A program made the position numbers and the translations under genes. The notes under the pieces are model-generated. The model ran no database searches, had not been told where the DNA came from, and was given only the letters and a program-made list of their open reading frames with translations. Source: Methylococcaceae bacterium (GTDB taxonomy: Bacteria > Pseudomonadota > Gammaproteobacteria > Methylococcales > Methylomonadaceae). Taken from it: a stretch of 32,372 bases of DNA. Positions 6,827 to 16,836 of the stretch are shown one piece after another; position 1 is the first letter of the stretch; every line of letters begins with the position of its first letter. Where the stretch lies: positions 1 through 32,372 of the forward strand of contig CANNKG010000040.1 of the NCBI GenBank assembly GCA_947505105.1. The letters are read 5' to 3'.

Positions 6827-9481
6827 ATGCAAGCTACCAGCAATCCGCAAACCGTTTATTTAAAAGACTATACTGTTCCTGAATATCTGATCGATGAAGT
6901 TGACTTAAATTTTGAACTGGATGAAGAATGTACCCAAGTCACTACTAAATTAACGCTTCGACGTAACCCTCAAAGTTTGCAGCAACATGAATCATTGACC
7001 TTGATGGGTGAAAATCTGACCTTGATCAGTATTACGCTTGATGATCATGAATTGCTTCCAGAATATTATCAGCAAGCCCCTGAGTCGCTGACTATTTTTA
7101 CGGTGCCTCAGCAGCAACCTTTTATCGTCACTATTCAAAATCAAATTAATCCCAAAGCTAATACCGCGCTAGAAGGCTTGTATCTGTCCGGTAGTATGTT
7201 ATGTACCCAATGTGAAGCCGAAGGGTTTCGAAAAATTACCTATTTTCTGGATCGACCGGATGTGATGAGCCGATTCAGAACGACCTTGAGTGCCGATAAA
7301 GATAAATACCCAGTATTGTTATCGAACGGAAACAAGGTTGAACATGGCGAATTATCCGGAAATCGGCATTGGGTCACGTGGGAAGATCCGTTTAAAAAAC
7401 CCAGTTATCTTTTCGCATTGGTTGCAGGTCAGTTAGAATGTTTGGAAGATCGCTTCACGACGATGAGTGGTCGTGATATCAGTTTGCAGATTTTTGTGGA
7501 AGCGTATGATCTCGATAAGTGTGGTCACGCCATGCAATCGCTTAAAAATGCGATGCAGTGGGATGAGCAGGCTTATGGGCGTGAATACGATCTGGATTTG
7601 TATATGCTGGTCGCCGTCGGTCATTTCAATATGGGGGCAATGGAAAATAAAGGGCTAAATATCTTTAATACCAAATTCGTCCTCGCGCGTCCCGATACTG
7701 CGACCGATACCGATTATGAATATATCGAAGGGGTGATCGGGCATGAGTATTTTCATAACTGGACTGGCAATCGGATTACCTGTCGAGACTGGTTTCAGCT
7801 AAGTTTGAAAGAAGGCTTTACGGTATTTCGTGATCAACAATTTACCGGTGATCGAACCTCGGTTGCTGTCAAGCGTATCGAGGATGTTAACACTCTACGT
7901 ATCCGTCAATTTCCCGAAGATGCAGGGCCTCTGGCGCATCCTATTCGTCCTGAAGCCTATATTGAGATTAATAACTTTTATACCTCGACCGTCTATCAGA
8001 AGGGCGCTGAAGTTGTGCGTATGATTCAAACGATTGTGGGGGCGGCAGGTTTTCGCAAGGGATGTGACCTGTATTTTGAACGTCATGATGGCCAAGCCGT
8101 CACTTGCGAGGATTTTGTTAATGCGATAGAAGCCGCAAACCAGGTTGATTTAAGTCAATTTCGTCACTGGTATTCTCAAGCGGGAACCCCGGTCATCTCT
8201 GTCGAGCAAGACTATGATCAGGCGAATCAGCGGTTGACGCTGACGCTGACGCAGCATTGTCCGGCGACACCTGGGCAGGTAAGTAAGCAGCCTTTTCATA
8301 TACCTGTGAAGTTCGGGTTGCTGGACTCCGAGACTGGTCAAGCGTTACCTATTCATCTGCCCGGTGAGCTTGAATCCCCAGTCGAGACGGTGCTTCATCT
8401 CAAAGCTCCTGAGCAAATGTTTGTGTTTGAACAAGTGTCGGTTAAGCCGGTTATTTCGGCGTTGCGGGGATTTTCGGCCCCGGTAAAGCTCGTGCTACCG
8501 CGTACTCTTGAGGAGCTTGGCTTTTTGTTACGTTACGATACTGATGCCTTTAATCGTTGGGAAGCAGGGCAGCAATTGGTTTGCGATATTATCATGCAGA
8601 TGATTCAGCAGTATCCGACCGAACAATCCTCTGCGATTCATCCGGTAATGCTTGATGCTTTTCAGCATATTCTGAGTCAAGAGCCTCAGGATTTATCTTA
8701 TTTCACCTTATTGCTCGGCTTGCCTTCAGAAATTTATCTGGCTGAGCAGATGTCGGTGATTGATGTGGACGGTATTCATCGGGCGCGTGAGCAGTTGGCT
8801 GTTAGTCTAGCGAGGCAATTAGAATCCGAGCTAGTTGATTTGTACCAGCGTAATCATCGCGATGAATCCGATCAATTTGATGCGGGAGCTGTGGGACGTC
8901 GGCGCATTAAAAATGTTTGTCTGGGATACTTGGGTAAGTTGAATAAGTCGTATTTTCAGCAGCTTGCGGTATTGCAATTTGAATCTGCCAAAAATATGAC
9001 TGATCAGATTGCGGCATTGAGCGTTATTGTGAACAATGAACATCCCGAAAAACAGCGTTGTCTGGCAGCGTTTTATCAGCAATGGCAAGATGAAGCGCTG
9101 GTCATTGACAAATGGTTTGCGCTACAAGCTTCAAGCAGTTTGACAGGGACTATTGACAGCGTGACCGCATTGCTTGAGCATCCGGCTTTCGATATTAAAA
9201 ACCCGAATCGAGTCAGGTCGTTAGTTGGGGCATTCAGTCAATTCAATTTACTGAATTTCCACGCTTCAACTGGACAGGGCTATCAGTTTCTTGCTGATCA
9301 GGTGATTGCCTTGAACGAGATTAATCCCCAGGTAGCTTCACGCATGTTAGGAGGCTTAACTCAATGGCGCCGTTACGATAGTAATAGGCAGCATCTCATG
9401 AAGACTCAATTGCAGAGAATCATGCGAACGCCCAATATTTCCAGGGATGTCTATGAGGTGTTAAGTAAAAGTATTGCTTGA
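6827..9481 (+). CDS. pepN: aminopeptidase N (M1 family zinc metallopeptidase)
   Basis: A cytosolic broad-specificity aminopeptidase that removes N-terminal residues in late protein turnover. At 884 residues it has the full length of the proteobacterial PepN type. The exopeptidase motif GAMEN is at 270-274. The zinc site HEYFH is at 306-310 with the third ligand Glu329 exactly 18 residues further on (NWTGNRITCRDWFQLSLKEG). The C-terminal helical region (about 550-884) is complete. The ATG at 6827 lies only 45 bases after the DUF423 gene. The ribosome site is weak. Confidence 0.97.
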   Translation: MQATSNPQTVYLKDYTVPEYLIDEVDLNFELDEECTQVTTKLTLRRNPQSLQQHESLTLMGENLTLISITLDDHELLPEYYQQAPESLTIFTVPQQQPFIVTIQNQINPKANTALEGLYLSGSMLCTQCEAEGFRKITYFLDRPDVMSRFRTTLSADKDKYPVLLSNGNKVEHGELSGNRHWVTWEDPFKKPSYLFALVAGQLECLEDRFTTMSGRDISLQIFVEAYDLDKCGHAMQSLKNAMQWDEQAYGREYDLDLYMLVAVGHFNMGAMENKGLNIFNTKFVLARPDTATDTDYEYIEGVIGHEYFHNWTGNRITCRDWFQLSLKEGFTVFRDQQFTGDRTSVAVKRIEDVNTLRIRQFPEDAGPLAHPIRPEAYIEINNFYTSTVYQKGAEVVRMIQTIVGAAGFRKGCDLYFERHDGQAVTCEDFVNAIEAANQVDLSQFRHWYSQAGTPVISVEQDYDQANQRLTLTLTQHCPATPGQVSKQPFHIPVKFGLLDSETGQALPIHLPGELESPVETVLHLKAPEQMFVFEQVSVKPVISALRGFSAPVKLVLPRTLEELGFLLRYDTDAFNRWEAGQQLVCDIIMQMIQQYPTEQSSAIHPVMLDAFQHILSQEPQDLSYFTLLLGLPSEIYLAEQMSVIDVDGIHRAREQLAVSLARQLESELVDLYQRNHRDESDQFDAGAVGRRRIKNVCLGYLGKLNKSYFQQLAVLQFESAKNMTDQIAALSVIVNNEHPEKQRCLAAFYQQWQDEALVIDKWFALQASSSLTGTIDSVTALLEHPAFDIKNPNRVRSLVGAFSQFNLLNFHASTGQGYQFLADQVIALNEINPQVASRMLGGLTQWRRYDSNRQHLMKTQLQRIMRTPNISRDVYEVLSKSIA

Positions 9482-9510
9482 AGGTTGGGTTGAAATTTTA
9501 CAAGCATTAG

Positions 9511-9536
9511 ACACGGCGCAAGGAAGAGTGCCGTGT
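9511..9536 (+). terminator. possible hairpin after pepN
   Basis: ACACGGC (9511-9517) pairs with GCCGTGT (9530-9536) 30 bases after the pepN stop. Only a short TTTG follows, so this is a weak terminator candidate. Confidence 0.35.
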
Positions 9537-9648
9537 TTGCTGCCTTTAGCCCGGTTCAGAGCTTTAAGAATCGGCTTTATGTGGATGATAAAATGATCGA
9601 TAACGGGTGTCGAAAATAGCCAATTTGTAACAAATTTAAACAGCCTTT

Positions 9649-9676
9649 TTGACTAATTGTTTAAATTGTATATAAT
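9649..9676 (+). promoter_or_regulatory. strong sigma-70 promoter of the tRNA-Leu gene
   Basis: TTGACT (9649-9654) and a perfect TATAAT (9671-9676) with a 16-base spacer, 15 bases before the tRNA 5' end. This is near consensus, as expected for a stable RNA gene. Confidence 0.75.
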
Positions 9677-9691
9677 ACTCGCTTTATTTTA

Positions 9692-9774
<83 letters not shown>

Positions 9775-9893
9775 TTAACTAACATCCATAATAATAAAAA
9801 TTAACGGTTAATGTTAATTTCTCAAGTCTTTCAGCCGGTTTCGCGGCATCCGTATTTCAATCCCAAAAAATTTCTTAACGTGTGAGGTAATAA

Positions 9894-11213
9894 ATGCAAG
9901 TTTCTGTCGAAAAAACATCAGAAATTAGTAGAAAAATGACAGTAAGCGTGCCTGAAGCAGTGGTTCAGGAAAAGGTTTCTGCTCGTCTTAAATCTTTAGC
10001 GCGTAGTGTTAAGGTAGATGGATTTCGACCAGGTAAAGTGCCGGATCACGTTGTAAAAAAAATGTATGGCGAACGGGTACGCAATGAAATTACTGGCGAT
10101 TTAATTGAATCCACCTATGTGGAAGCAATTAAAGAGCATTCTTTACAGCCAGCAGGTTATCCCAATATCCATAGCGCCGATCATGATGCAGATGGCTTCA
10201 AGTATATTGCCGAATTTGAAGTCTATCCCGAAGTGTCGTTGGCCGGTATCGCAGAGGTTTCATTCGTACGTCCTGTCGCCGAACTGGGTGATGGTGATCT
10301 TGAAAATATGTTGACCAGGCTCAGAACTCAGCGTATCACCTGGAATGAAGTGCCGCGCGCCGCTGCAAATTCAGATCGAGTGACGATTAATTTTTCAGGC
10401 GTGTCTGAAGGTGAAAATTTCACTAATGGCAAAGTTGAGAATATTCAGGTTGAACTAGGCGCAGGCAAAATGATTGCAGGCTTCGAAGATAACTTAATCG
10501 GTCTGGCTGCAGGCGATCAAAAAGCCTTTGAAGTGACCTTTCCTGAGAATTACGGAAATGACAAATTGTCTGGAAAGCCGGCTCAATTTGACGTAGAAGT
10601 TGTTAAGGTCGAAGAAGGTGTTTTACCCGAAATTGACGCTGAATTTGTAAAAATCTACGGCATTGAAAGCGGTGATGTCGAGGCATTTAAAGTAGATGTC
10701 AGAGAAAATATGCAACGCGAATTGCATCGTGCGCTACAGGATAAATTGAAAAATCGAGTGATGGATGCGCTGTATGAATCGATTCCTGTAACTTTGCCGG
10801 TGTCTTTAATCAATGGTGAGGTTCAGAATCTTTTGAAGCCTTACGTCGAAAATGCTAAAAAGCAAAACATTAAGCTGGATGACTTAAAATTACCTAGAGA
10901 CGTTTTTGAAACACAGGCAAAACGTAGAGTGGCTCTAGGCTTGATTTTGGCCGAAATTATTCGTGGCAACAATATGAATATCGATGCCGATCGGGTTAGA
11001 AAGACCATCACTGACATGGCTCAAAGCTATGAGCAACCTGAAGACGTTATCAACTGGTATTACGCTGAAAGAGATCGTCTGGTTGAAATTGAACAGTTGG
11101 TGTTGGAAGAGCAGGCAGTTGAGTGGGTGCTTGCTAATGGCAAGGTATCTGAAGAAGCAATCAGTTTTGATGTGGCGATGAACAGAGATGCTCAAGCTCC
11201 AGTGGAATCCTAA
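9894..11213 (+). CDS. tig: trigger factor, ribosome-associated chaperone and prolyl isomerase
   Basis: A 439-residue chaperone that binds near the ribosome exit tunnel. The N-terminal ribosome-binding domain contains the signature GFRPGKVP (about 43-50). The FKBP-type isomerase domain lies at about 150-245 ([31 protein letters not shown]). The rest is the helical substrate-binding domain. GAGGT stands before the ATG. Its TAA stop overlaps the clpP ATG by one base, so tig and clpP are coupled. Confidence 0.97.
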   Translation: MQVSVEKTSEISRKMTVSVPEAVVQEKVSARLKSLARSVKVDGFRPGKVPDHVVKKMYGERVRNEITGDLIESTYVEAIKEHSLQPAGYPNIHSADHDADGFKYIAEFEVYPEVSLAGIAEVSFVRPVAELGDGDLENMLTRLRTQRITWNEVPRAAANSDRVTINFSGVSEGENFTNGKVENIQVELGAGKMIAGFEDNLIGLAAGDQKAFEVTFPENYGNDKLSGKPAQFDVEVVKVEEGVLPEIDAEFVKIYGIESGDVEAFKVDVRENMQRELHRALQDKLKNRVMDALYESIPVTLPVSLINGEVQNLLKPYVENAKKQNIKLDDLKLPRDVFETQAKRRVALGLILAEIIRGNNMNIDADRVRKTITDMAQSYEQPEDVINWYYAERDRLVEIEQLVLEEQAVEWVLANGKVSEEAISFDVAMNRDAQAPVES

Positions 11214-11863
11214 TGCATAATTTATTTAATATGGCAAATCATCAAGCCCCGCAAGCTGCGGGTGGCTTGGTTCCCATCGTGATTGAACAGACTGCGCGTG
11301 GCGAACGGTCTTTTGATATTTATTCAAGACTCTTAAAAGAGCGCGTAATCTTCTTGGTCGGACAAGTTGAAGATTACATGGCGAATTTAGTCGTTGCGCA
11401 ATTACTGTTTCTGGAATCTGAAAATCCAGATAAAGATATTCATCTCTATATCAATTCTCCTGGTGGTTCGGTGACTGCAGGTATGTCGATTTATGACACG
11501 ATGCAGTTTATCAAGCCTGATGTCAGTACCATGTGTATCGGACAAGCGGCCAGTATGGGAGCTTTGTTATTAACAGGCGGCGCAAAGGGTAAACGGTTTT
11601 GTTTGCCGCATTCGCGGATGATGATTCATCAACCGCTGGGCGGATTTCAGGGTCAGGCATCTGATATTGATATTCATGCTCGGGAAATCTTGTCGATTAG
11701 AGATAAGTTGAACAAAGTGTTAGCACATCATACCGGTCAGCCAATTGAGAAAATTCAATTGGATACTGATCGCGATAATTTTTTAAGCTCCAGTGATGCT
11801 GTTGAGTATGGTTTGATAGATAAAGTACTAACAAGTCGTGACTCTTTAAATCTGGAAAAATAA
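11213..11863 (+). CDS. clpP: ATP-dependent Clp protease proteolytic subunit
   Basis: A 216-residue serine peptidase that forms the barrel for ClpX or ClpA. The triad is Ser114 ([11 protein letters not shown]), His139 ([11 protein letters not shown]) and Asp188 (DTDRDNF), with the [17 protein letters not shown] strand. The ATG at 11213 overlaps the tig stop. A second ATG at codon 7 would also give a full domain, since the first residues are a processed propeptide in this family. clpX follows after 93 bases. Confidence 0.97.
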   Translation: MHNLFNMANHQAPQAAGGLVPIVIEQTARGERSFDIYSRLLKERVIFLVGQVEDYMANLVVAQLLFLESENPDKDIHLYINSPGGSVTAGMSIYDTMQFIKPDVSTMCIGQAASMGALLLTGGAKGKRFCLPHSRMMIHQPLGGFQGQASDIDIHAREILSIRDKLNKVLAHHTGQPIEKIQLDTDRDNFLSSSDAVEYGLIDKVLTSRDSLNLEK

Positions 11864-11956
11864 TCGTTGGCTATTTTGCTGTTTCGGTATACGCTTTCAG
11901 AGAATAACCTAAGTTGAACTATCATCCGCTCAAGAGATCCATAGGAGTTTAGTTTT

Positions 11957-13228
11957 ATGAGTAACGAAAAGAAAACCAGAGGACAAGATAAACTCCTGTA
12001 TTGTTCTTTTTGTGGCAAGAGCCAGCACGAAGTGCGTAAATTGATCGCAGGTCCCTCGGTCTATATTTGCGATGAGTGTGTAGAATTATGCAATGACATT
12101 ATCAAGGAAGAATTGCGGGAAGATGTGCCTGTCAGTAATGCTGAATTGCCTAAGCCTAAAGAAATCAAGGCTGTTTTAGATGAGTATGTAATCGGTCAAG
12201 ATAGCGCCAAGAAAATTTTGGCGGTTGCGGTTTACAATCATTACAAACGGTTACGCAGTCATTCCAAAAAAGATGATGTGGAGCTCGCTAAAAGCAACAT
12301 TTTGTTGATCGGGCCAACCGGCTCGGGCAAAACCTTGTTAGCTGAAACCTTGGCTCGTTTATTGGATGTGCCGTTTGCAATTGCGGATGCTACTACTTTG
12401 ACTGAGGCTGGTTATGTCGGAGAAGATGTTGAAAACATCATCCATAAAATCTTGCAAAAATGTGATTATGATGTTGAGAAGGCAGAATCTGCAATAGTTT
12501 ATATTGATGAGATAGACAAGATCTCACGCAAATCCGAAAATCCTTCGATCACCCGTGATGTTTCTGGCGAAGGTGTGCAGCAGGCACTGCTCAAGTTAAT
12601 TGAAGGCACTATTGCCTCGGTTCCACCGCAAGGTGGGCGCAAAAACCCTCAGCAGGAATTTTTACAGGTCAATACCGCAAACATTCTGTTTATTGTCGGT
12701 GGTGCTTTTGCTGGCTTGGATAAGGTCATCAAATCTCGTTCTGAAAAGGGAGGGATTGGTTTTTCTGCGGAAGTTAAAACTAAAGATGAAGGCAAAAACG
12801 TCGGTCAATTATTTGCCGAAGTTGAATCCGATGATTTGATTAAATATGGTTTAATTCCAGAATTTGTCGGTAGATTGCCGGTTGTAGCGACGTTGGAAGA
12901 ACTTGACGAAGCTGCGTTGATCCAAATTCTGACTGAGCCTAAAAATGCTTTGATCAAACAATATAAGCATCTGTTTAGTATGGAAGGTGCCGAGCTTGAA
13001 TTTCGGGAAGATTCGCTATCTGCGATCGCTCGTAAATCAATGGAAAGAAAAACCGGTGCGCGTGGTCTTAGAACTATCGTAGAGAATGTGTTGCTCGATA
13101 CCATGTATGAATTACCTTCCAGTGAGAACATCAGTAAAGTGGTTGTTGATGAAAGTGTTATTTTAGGTAAGAGTAAACCGTTGTTGGTTTACGAACCTGA
13201 ACACAAATTGGCTGCTTCAGAAACCTAA
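11957..13228 (+). CDS. clpX: ATP-dependent Clp protease ATP-binding subunit ClpX
   Basis: A 423-residue AAA+ unfoldase that feeds substrates to ClpP. The N-terminal zinc domain has Cys16-x2-Cys19 and Cys38-x2-Cys41. Walker A GPTGSGKT is at 119-126, the pore loop is GYVGEDVEN and Walker B is YIDEIDKI. The C-terminal part holds [10 protein letters not shown] and [16 protein letters not shown] lies 13 bases before the ATG, slightly far. The usual downstream gene lon is not present. A terminator ends the operon and the accessory island begins. Confidence 0.98.
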   Translation: MSNEKKTRGQDKLLYCSFCGKSQHEVRKLIAGPSVYICDECVELCNDIIKEELREDVPVSNAELPKPKEIKAVLDEYVIGQDSAKKILAVAVYNHYKRLRSHSKKDDVELAKSNILLIGPTGSGKTLLAETLARLLDVPFAIADATTLTEAGYVGEDVENIIHKILQKCDYDVEKAESAIVYIDEIDKISRKSENPSITRDVSGEGVQQALLKLIEGTIASVPPQGGRKNPQQEFLQVNTANILFIVGGAFAGLDKVIKSRSEKGGIGFSAEVKTKDEGKNVGQLFAEVESDDLIKYGLIPEFVGRLPVVATLEELDEAALIQILTEPKNALIKQYKHLFSMEGAELEFREDSLSAIARKSMERKTGARGLRTIVENVLLDTMYELPSSENISKVVVDESVILGKSKPLLVYEPEHKLAASET

Positions 13229-13251
13229 GCTGTATTCAGTAAAAATATTTT

Positions 13252-13282
13252 AAAAAAAGAGGCCGTCAGGCCTCTTTTTTTT
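13252..13282 (+). terminator. intrinsic terminator of tig-clpP-clpX
   Basis: A run of A, then GAGGCC-GTCA-GGCCTC, followed by a run of T: a perfect stem that extends through A-T pairs and a strong U tract. It begins 24 bases after the clpX stop and could act in both directions. Confidence 0.93.
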
Positions 13283-13521
13283 GATTGAAAAAAAATAGGT
13301 TCAATAATGGGCTATTTTTATTCTTGAGTTGGAGATCAAAAACTGCTCCTGTTTTTAAAACGTACCGTTGCATGCAAAACAAGGTTTCATCAGAGAGAAA
13401 CGCAATGGCTTGTTGTGGGAGAGAGGTTGTTGAGTTGTTAATGCTGTTATCGACCAATTTCAGACCGTTGGAGTTAATTTTTGAATGGCGGGTTATCAAA
13501 TTTGAGAGGACTATGTTTGGG
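13283..13521. other. intergenic stretch before the IS remnant
   Basis: About 240 bases with overlapping short frames on both strands, none with a good start or recognisable product. The minus-strand frame of 77 codons runs into the clpX terminator, which argues against a gene. I see nothing functional here. Confidence 0.5.
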
Positions 13522-13833
13522 TGTAATGGTTAATTAAAACCGGACACTATCTAAGCCACTTTGTTATAAAACTCGCGTTCAAAAATTATTGGAGACTGAT
13601 AACCTAATTTTGAATAGGGTCGTTCTCCATTGTAAAAAGCCAATTAATCAATCACACTCAATTTTGCTTGCTCTTTTGTTTTAAACCGCTCGTAATTTAA
13701 CTGCTCATATTTCATACTACGAAAAAATCGTTCGGTTGGGCTATTGTCCCAACAATTTCCTTTACGACTCATACTTTGAGTCATTTTCATGATTTTCAGT
13801 TGCTTACGGTATTCATCACTGGCATATTGACTG
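13522..13833 (-). mobile_element. IS3-family transposase remnant (left copy)
   Basis: Read on the minus strand this encodes the C-terminal part of an IS3-type OrfB. It shows SQYASDEYRKQLKIMKMTQ, then MSRKGNCWDNSPTERFF with the last acidic residue (E) of the DDE triad, and SPIIFEREFYNKVA before the stop. A TAA interrupts the frame after SVID (near 13646). The terminal sequence with AAAACCGGACACT is retained at 13535-13548. Homology stops near 13833 where the expected HSDRG motif is replaced by unrelated sequence. It matches the remnant at 25156-25499 over about 190 bases. Confidence 0.85.
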
Positions 13834-13908
13834 TCTCAAATGATTTATCTAAGAATGGCATGATTGTTGTTTTATCAGCAACATTTAGACTATGTATTTT
13901 TATTATAG

Positions 13909-14015
13909 TTAACAGGTTGTTGAAAAAATCGACTTACCTACTTCATATAGTAGGTAAGTTAGATATATTTATTCCATATATTGTATGCGATGTTCATTTT
14001 TCAACAGCCTGTTAA
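13909..14015. mobile_element. 107-base MITE-like element with TTAA ends
   Basis: Terminal inverted repeats TTAACAGGTTGTTGAAAAA (13909-13927) and TTTTTCAACAGCCTGTTAA (13997-14015) match at 18 of 19 positions. The outer TTAA may be part of the repeat or a 4-base target duplication. Inside is a perfect 10-base hairpin stem ACTTACCTAC/GTAGGTAAGT (13932-13959). No coding capacity. Confidence 0.72.
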
Positions 14016-14046
14016 AGGAAAATCTTGTATACCAAATGATCCTAGT

Positions 14047-14239
14047 TCAAATGCAAAACATACTTTCCAGAACTGGTCGCCATTTTTCAATGTATTGATA
14101 TGTTTCAAGCCAATATAAATTAAAGATTTTATCCCATTTGCTCCGCGCAATACAGGGTTTGATCGATATCGCGTATAGCTGTTCGTCTTCTCCTTGATTC
14201 TGGAGATAGAATTTGATGTCACTGAATGGCGCAACATAA
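14047..14239 (-). other. likely out-of-frame C-terminal extension of the 752-residue protein
   Basis: Beyond the current stop of the large minus-strand gene, another frame stays open to a TGA at 14049-14047. It encodes a plausible segment (RYVAPFSDIKFYLQNQ, then SKWDKIFNLYWLETYQYIEKW). Adding one CG unit to the (CG)5 tract at 14240-14249 fuses it in frame and gives an 810-residue product. It has no ATG of its own, only a TTG at 14265, so I read it as part of the upstream gene rather than a separate gene. Confidence 0.5.
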
Positions 14240-16477
14240 CGCGCGCGCGGATTCAAGTAGGCCAATTAATTCCCTGATAAGTTCGATATTATTAATATCT
14301 AATCCTACTGCTTGTATAAAGTCCAAAAGGGTACATTGAGTATTGGTGTGTATAATTGATAAAGCCTTTTGATACGGTTCAGGTATTTCATAAAGCGTTA
14401 AATAACGCTTAAATTCAATTTTATCGATATATCCATCTTTCCAATGAATATTAGATACTCCCTGACCCGGCTTAACTTTTATTTTTTCAAAATTTATAGC
14501 ACTTAAATCATTTAAATGCTCATCATTCATCGCCCCCCATCTAAGATAGGCAAGAATATGTCCATATTCAACATCAAGGATTTCATTTCCATAATTATCA
14601 TCAACGATCCAGGTCGGAATTTCGAGAATATTCTGCTTGCTTCCCAATTGAAATATGGCGATCACTAGACGAGCTAAATCAGCATGATCGGTATTACTTA
14701 ATGCGGAAGTTTGATGATTCGGAAGTCCGATAAGCACCCCAAAAGGATTGCTGCCGTAAGATTTTGCATGATTAATCCCTCCTTCTTTTATCGCATTCGA
14801 TGCTTTAATAAAATTCGGAGCCGGTAAATTAAGATTAGGAACGGTAATATTGCATTTTGTCATTCGAAATTCCAGCAACTCCATTAGTTTTTTCGAAATA
14901 TCGGGTAACAAAGACGGTTCAATAGCTTCTCTTTTTGCATATAATGCCAGCAAGGTTCTCCATCCAATAGATTCTGGAACCTCACAAGCCAACCAATGCA
15001 CGCAAGCGCGCCATGTTGAGCTCAAAGCTTCGATATTTAATCCTTGTCGCTCGTATAATGATGCAATTGTTAAATTAAAATAAATTTGATCAGATTCACT
15101 TCTTAAACCATCTGTCGTCTCCATAACGTTTAAAAAATATTTTTTTTCTAGGTCATGCCTGCCAAGAAAACGATACAATCTTGATAAATTGAAATTATTA
15201 ATATAACTTAAATGGTAATTTGGTGTTTCCATTTTATTTAAAGCAGCATGAATCTTATTCTCAATTTCTAATGATTCATCAATCATTCCTGCTCTAAAAA
15301 GTATCAAAGCATAGATATTACATAGATATAAATCAATAGGATTATGGTCATCAGGTATATTGGGAGGCGTTATATTGGCAAAACATGCATAAGCTCCCGA
15401 AGGATCACCCGCTAATATTTTCCCCCATCCCAATGTAATTTTATAATCGCGTAGCTTTCCTTCCGAAATCAACGAATAATCAGCATTATCTTGTGCAGCA
15501 TCATTATAGTTTTGAGCCGATATTCTGAGCTTCTGCAATTCCATCAGTAAATCTATATAAGTATCTGACTTTAATTCTTTGCTGTTTAAAACTAAAGCTT
15601 CAAGAATTTTTTGCGCTAAACAAATACCACCTTGACCAGCAATTTCCCAAGCAACATGAGACAGTAAAGTGACATCTGAATTATCGGGAATATATCCATA
15701 CCCGACAACAGAAGCATAAATTTTAGGAAATTTTTTTAGTATCGTCGTTAATACTGCGGTAGGAGGTATTATTTTATGATTTAAAATAGGTCGTTGACTG
15801 GGATTGATTAAATAATTATCAGCATTAAGCGGTAAAAATTGAATATCTTGAGCTAAATTATACTCTAAGAATGTATTTATAATTTCTGGAGTGATCAATC
15901 CAGGTATTAGACTAACGCTATTTTTCTGCAAAAAATCTTTTGATAACACTATCTCTTGTGATGCTTCTGGAATATCCATCCAACAAGGAATAATCCATGG
16001 GAATATTTTTTTAATATTATCTTTGTCGTTTATTTGCAAATAAATATTCTTGTAAGGATGTAATGCACTAACAAGAAACCATAAGAAAAATTTTTCTTCG
16101 TTAAGTATTTCAATGTGATTACTTTCACCTAATAATATTAAAACAACCGCATCTTCTTTTTTATCAAGCTCTTCAGCGAGTTGATTCGCTATATGATAGG
16201 ATTTTTGAATGATTATATCGCCACGCCCTTCTGAATCTACCCAGGTTGCAATAAAATCAAGTGGCGTATTTAAAGCACTGCCTGCCAATATTTTTTCAGG
16301 CAAATGAACTGATAATTGTGAAGCTAACTGTCTTGCTGAGTGCAACCCAGAAGCTGCCCCCATAGTGAGGTCTATAATATATAAATCACAGGTATTAAAT
16401 AAATCTAATGTAAAAATGTAATCGTAATTTTTAGTTGCTAAACAGTTAATCGCTAATTTATTTTGTCTTGACTTCAT
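14219..16477 (-). CDS. large cytosolic protein of unknown family with TPR-like middle
   Basis: 752 residues, not recognised. There is no signal peptide and no clear membrane helix. The N-terminal third looks alpha/beta (YIFTLDLFNTCDLYIIDLTMG; AVVLILLGESNH). Residues about 330-530 are helix-rich and resemble tetratricopeptide repeats (YNLSRLYRFLGRHDLEKKYF; LTIASLYERQG). The C-terminus (about 680-750) is again helical. The gene is AT-rich and diverges from the secreted-protein gene, sharing the intergenic region with the paired inverted repeats. The present stop follows a (CG)5 tract, and slippage by one unit would extend the protein. A regulatory, immunity or scaffold role for the peptide cluster is possible but unproven. 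Confidence 0.75.
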   Translation of the reverse strand: MKSRQNKLAINCLATKNYDYIFTLDLFNTCDLYIIDLTMGAASGLHSARQLASQLSVHLPEKILAGSALNTPLDFIATWVDSEGRGDIIIQKSYHIANQLAEELDKKEDAVVLILLGESNHIEILNEEKFFLWFLVSALHPYKNIYLQINDKDNIKKIFPWIIPCWMDIPEASQEIVLSKDFLQKNSVSLIPGLITPEIINTFLEYNLAQDIQFLPLNADNYLINPSQRPILNHKIIPPTAVLTTILKKFPKIYASVVGYGYIPDNSDVTLLSHVAWEIAGQGGICLAQKILEALVLNSKELKSDTYIDLLMELQKLRISAQNYNDAAQDNADYSLISEGKLRDYKITLGWGKILAGDPSGAYACFANITPPNIPDDHNPIDLYLCNIYALILFRAGMIDESLEIENKIHAALNKMETPNYHLSYINNFNLSRLYRFLGRHDLEKKYFLNVMETTDGLRSESDQIYFNLTIASLYERQGLNIEALSSTWRACVHWLACEVPESIGWRTLLALYAKREAIEPSLLPDISKKLMELLEFRMTKCNITVPNLNLPAPNFIKASNAIKEGGINHAKSYGSNPFGVLIGLPNHQTSALSNTDHADLARLVIAIFQLGSKQNILEIPTWIVDDNYGNEILDVEYGHILAYLRWGAMNDEHLNDLSAINFEKIKVKPGQGVSNIHWKDGYIDKIEFKRYLTLYEIPEPYQKALSIIHTNTQCTLLDFIQAVGLDINNIELIRELIGLLESARALCCAIQ
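14240..14249. repeat. (CG)5 dinucleotide tract in the 3' end of the large gene
   Basis: Five CG units in an otherwise AT-rich gene, a few codons before its stop. A change of one unit shifts the reading frame, so it could be a slippage site, a recent frameshift or a sequencing error. Confidence 0.75.
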
Positions 16478-16771
16478 TATTTTTGACCTTGGTAATTTAT
16501 TTTTGAGGTTCCGATTAATTTTACAGAAGATGGGTTAATTTTTTTAGTTAACGATTCAATTTGAAAGATCAAAAATAACCGCCATGATATGTATGCTCTG
16601 AACAAGAAAGGTAACCCAGACAAATTAACGGATAATATTATCTTTTTTGCAATTTGCAATTTATATGCCAGTTATTGTATAAATAGTGCTCTTGAATTCA
16701 GATTTTAATGCATCTTGACAAGAATTAATATGGAAACCATACTTCTTACGCTATGTACTATTTTTTATATC

Positions 16772-16784
16772 GTAAACAAATTAC
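16772..16784. promoter_or_regulatory. candidate operator GTAA-N5-TTAC (distal)
   Basis: A perfect GTAA/TTAC dyad with a 5-base spacer, in the divergent region between the large minus-strand gene and the secreted-protein gene. It has the same half-sites and spacing as the site at 16837-16853. The regulator is unknown. Confidence 0.4.
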
Positions 16785-16836
16785 AATCGACATTCGTTGG
16801 TATTTTTTTTATATTTTGAAATAGCACAAGCTATAG

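Noticed and set aside
13266..13499. 77-codon minus-strand frame after clpX
   Set aside because: It ends inside the clpX terminator and overlaps a similar-sized plus-strand frame. No similarity to lon or another expected neighbour.
14001..14237. 78-codon minus-strand frame at the left end of the island
   Set aside because: It overlaps a better-looking frame and runs into the MITE end. Its residue content looks like a shifted reading of that frame.
16477..16659. 60-codon minus-strand frame ending in TAATG at the large gene
   Set aside because: It needs a TTG start, has no clear ribosome site and no recognisable feature. The stop/start overlap alone is weak evidence.
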